16,261 nt of DNA from Desulfatirhabdium butyrativorans (lineage in GTDB: Bacteria; Desulfobacterota; Desulfobacteria; Desulfobacterales; DYRK01): the NCBI GenBank assembly GCA_020718785.1, contig DYRK01000063.1:1-16261 (forward strand). The letters run 5' to 3'. The notes beneath the pieces are model-generated. The model searched no databases, was not told the origin of the DNA, and was given only the letters and a program-made list of their open reading frames with translations. The position numbers were made by a program, and so were the translations under genes. Each line of letters starts with the position of its first letter. Position 1 is the first letter of the stretch. This document shows, in pieces, positions 14,905 through 16,261 of this stretch.

Positions 14905-15660
14905 TTATATCTCTCTGTCTGATCCGACAGTTGGTTCTGTGTTCTTTTTAATCATATTTTTTAATTCTTCAATTTTCAGCGGCGGGTTTTGCTTATGCAA
15001 CATTGCATGGCAATTTGGGCAGACAGGACGTAAATCATTAATCGGGTCAATCTGATATAACTGTCCTATTTGCGATACAGGTATCAAATGGTGAACATGG
15101 ATAAATCCTTTTCCTACTTCCCCATAGAATTTTTTAAAATCTGTTTCACAAACAGAGCAGGATAATCCCCAATATTCAACACATAACTGCCGTGCTTTTG
15201 GATTACGCTCATAAGAATTTATTGTAACTGTCCGTTTTATTCCTTCTGTCAGTCCTTCTAAATTACTTGTTGGCAACTCATCGGCAAATTGAATTTCTCC
15301 TGTCAATTGACTTGTTTTCAAAGCTTCCGCAAGTTCGGGCTTCATCTGCCAAACAAAATATTTTCCATCATCCCAACCGTTAAAAAATAAATCCCAGAAT
15401 TTATATTTTCTATTGCTACGCTCTGTAAATTCAATATCATAATATTGGGCGATTCGTTTGGCATATCTGCCTATTTCAAGATTTAAGGGACCATGAGGAG
15501 ATTTCCCTTTGTAGCCCAAAATCACTCCGATTTGACTTGCATAAGCTTTATGCCCTTCAAAAGCATAAAGAGTCTGGAAAATTGATAAATCAAGCTCTTT
15601 TGTCAATTCTCTGTTTAACAAGATTTCAGTCCATTGTGTTTTTGTCAAGTCGGTTGCCAT
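14905..15660 (-). CDS. HNH endonuclease, McrA-like restriction protein
   Basis: A 251-residue protein. The C-terminal HNH fold has zinc-type cysteines Cys168 and Cys171 (CSVC), the catalytic HVHH at 188-191, Asn208 in DPINDLRPVC, and Cys214, Cys217 and His218 (CPNCHAMLH). The N-terminal half (about 20-130) has no clear name but contains a helical stretch, YASQIGVILGYKGKSPHGPL, that could bind DNA. Proteins with this tail are usually annotated as 5-methylcytosine-type restriction HNH enzymes, so defence against modified foreign DNA is the likely role. ATG at 15660 follows a purine-rich AGAAGAGAA. It begins 24 bases after the truncated vapC and is followed closely by mrr, suggesting a small defence operon. 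The gene looks intact. Confidence 0.85.
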   Translation of the reverse strand: MATDLTKTQWTEILLNRELTKELDLSIFQTLYAFEGHKAYASQIGVILGYKGKSPHGPLNLEIGRYAKRIAQYYDIEFTERSNRKYKFWDLFFNGWDDGKYFVWQMKPELAEALKTSQLTGEIQFADELPTSNLEGLTEGIKRTVTINSYERNPKARQLCVEYWGLSCSVCETDFKKFYGEVGKGFIHVHHLIPVSQIGQLYQIDPINDLRPVCPNCHAMLHKQNPPLKIEELKNMIKKNTEPTVGSDREI

Positions 15661-15684
15661 TATTCTCTTCTTTCGTACTTAAAA

Positions 15685-15834
15685 TTATCCCAGCCAATTT
15701 TCTAAATTCAAATCTTCAATATTTTCAAAGTGTTTTATATTATCAGTAACAAGTATTGCATTATCAGCTAAGGCAATTGCCGCAATCAGCATATCAGCCT
15801 CACCTATGGGACGACCTTCCACTGTTACGCCGAT
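15685..15834 (-). pseudogene. vapC: VapC toxin remnant (C-terminal third of a PIN domain)
   Basis: In the frame ending at TAA 15685 the sequence reads IGVTVEGRPIGEADMLIAAI and ALADNAILVTDNIKHFENIE before DLNLENWLG. This is the C-terminal end of a VapC/PIN ribonuclease: the conserved acidic residues in EADMLIAA and VTDN are present. Everything N-terminal is missing; the frame is closed by TGA at 15859-15861, with no start codon between. It overlaps the 3' end of the antitoxin gene in another frame, as if an internal deletion had removed the vapC start. It cannot make an active toxin. Confidence 0.8.
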
Positions 15835-16180
15835 TTTCGATCTCGGTGAAAATCTGCTTCAGACTGTTGTCTTCTGACCATGAGCCGCATAATTTATCAG
15901 CCAATCTTCGCTTTTCTTCCAATGACAAGGGCTTGACTCTGTCAGGTAAAGCACGATCCTTACGAAGCTCACGCTGCCATTCGACAGGGTCGTCGATATG
16001 GGCTAAAGCCTTTCTTTCTGCCATACGCTGAAGAATGTCCGCGGCGCGCTGCCCTTGTTTTTGAATTTGTAAAGAGATTCTTTCTTCTTTGACAATTTCC
16101 TGTACCAACATTTGCAGTAACTGCAATTTGTCGGTGTGTGAAAGTGCTTTCATTTCAGTATTGATGATAGTAAGAGACAT
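15800..16180 (-). CDS. vapB: Antitoxin-like protein, possibly a chimera of two antitoxins (126 aa)
   Basis: Residues 1-80 (MSLTIINTEMKALSHTDKLQ to DDPVEWQRELRKDRALP) look like a complete helical antitoxin of the kind paired with PIN toxins; such proteins often end near 'WQRE.R.DR.LP'. Residues about 85-119 (LSLEEKRRLADKLCGSWSED, then NSLKQIFTEIENRRN) look like the C-terminal tail of a different VapB antitoxin. The last residues (SGRSSHR) are out-of-frame vapC sequence. So the gene may be a fusion made by deletion. ATG at 16180 is chosen because GGGAGAG lies about nine bases upstream; a longer frame to 16240 would run through a palindromic repeat. The antitoxin identification is from memory of the families. 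Confidence 0.6.
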   Translation of the reverse strand: MSLTIINTEMKALSHTDKLQLLQMLVQEIVKEERISLQIQKQGQRAADILQRMAERKALAHIDDPVEWQRELRKDRALPDRVKPLSLEEKRRLADKLCGSWSEDNSLKQIFTEIENRRNSGRSSHR

Positions 16181-16213
16181 TCTTATTCTCTCCCGCTTCT
16201 TATAGTCATGCAG

Positions 16214-16238
16214 GTCGGGTTGAGGAACGAAACCCGAC
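16214..16238. repeat. REP-like hairpin upstream of the antitoxin gene
   Basis: GTCGGGTT (16214-16221) and AACCCGAC (16231-16238) form a perfect 8-bp stem with loop GAGGAACGA. Sequences of the form GGTTGGGTTGAGGAACGAAA followed by CCCAAC are dispersed repeats in many bacteria. It lies 34 bases before the antitoxin ATG and would be in its leader. Confidence 0.65.
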
Positions 16239-16261
16239 ATATTCTGCAGAACGGGTTTAAA

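Overview
The window looks like a chromosomal segment of a sulfate-reducing member of the Desulfobacterota, probably Desulfobacterales. The main pointers are a zinc-motif ATP sulfurylase of the dissimilatory type (sat), a protease-associated style transglutaminase, a delta-proteobacterial AmiC-like amidase, and a heavy load of short palindromic repeats. The lineage is an inference from gene content and repeat style. No rRNA, tRNA or CRISPR array was seen.

Layout. Positions 1-560 (minus strand) hold a small antitoxin-like gene, a 21-codon stump of its likely partner, and a 101-bp nested palindrome. Positions 561-5714 (minus) form a three-gene operon: a NarX-like hybrid-free sensor kinase (dCache, two PAS, HisKA_3), a NarL-type regulator that starts at TTG behind a perfect GGAGG, and a TgpA-type membrane transglutaminase. 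Diverging from it at 5957 is a lipoprotein-like RND adaptor (HlyD/AcrA family) with no pump gene after it. Between 7145 and 7589 there are a heptamer array, a 111-bp direct repeat carrying two hairpins per unit, and a bidirectional terminator. sat (minus) follows with a clear sigma-70 promoter. Then come hemB and rnd (plus), and an N-acetylmuramoyl-L-alanine amidase (minus).

Positions 13853-16240 (minus) are a decayed accessory region: an Mrr-type restriction endonuclase gene broken by a 113-bp TA-flanked MITE-like element, an intact HNH endonuclease, and a toxin-antitoxin remnant in which an antitoxin gene runs straight into the last third of a PIN-domain VapC.

How it fits together. The sensor kinase and regulator probably control their own operon, including the transglutaminase. 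sat, hemB and rnd are housekeeping genes for sulfate activation, tetrapyrrole synthesis and RNA processing. The amidase remodels the cell wall. The most notable theme is genome erosion by small palindromic elements: one has broken mrr, one has been read into the signal region of the RND adaptor, one abuts the small antitoxin gene, and heptamer arrays supply the stop codons of two unrelated genes. No clearly new multi-gene system was found; the best leads are these small elements.
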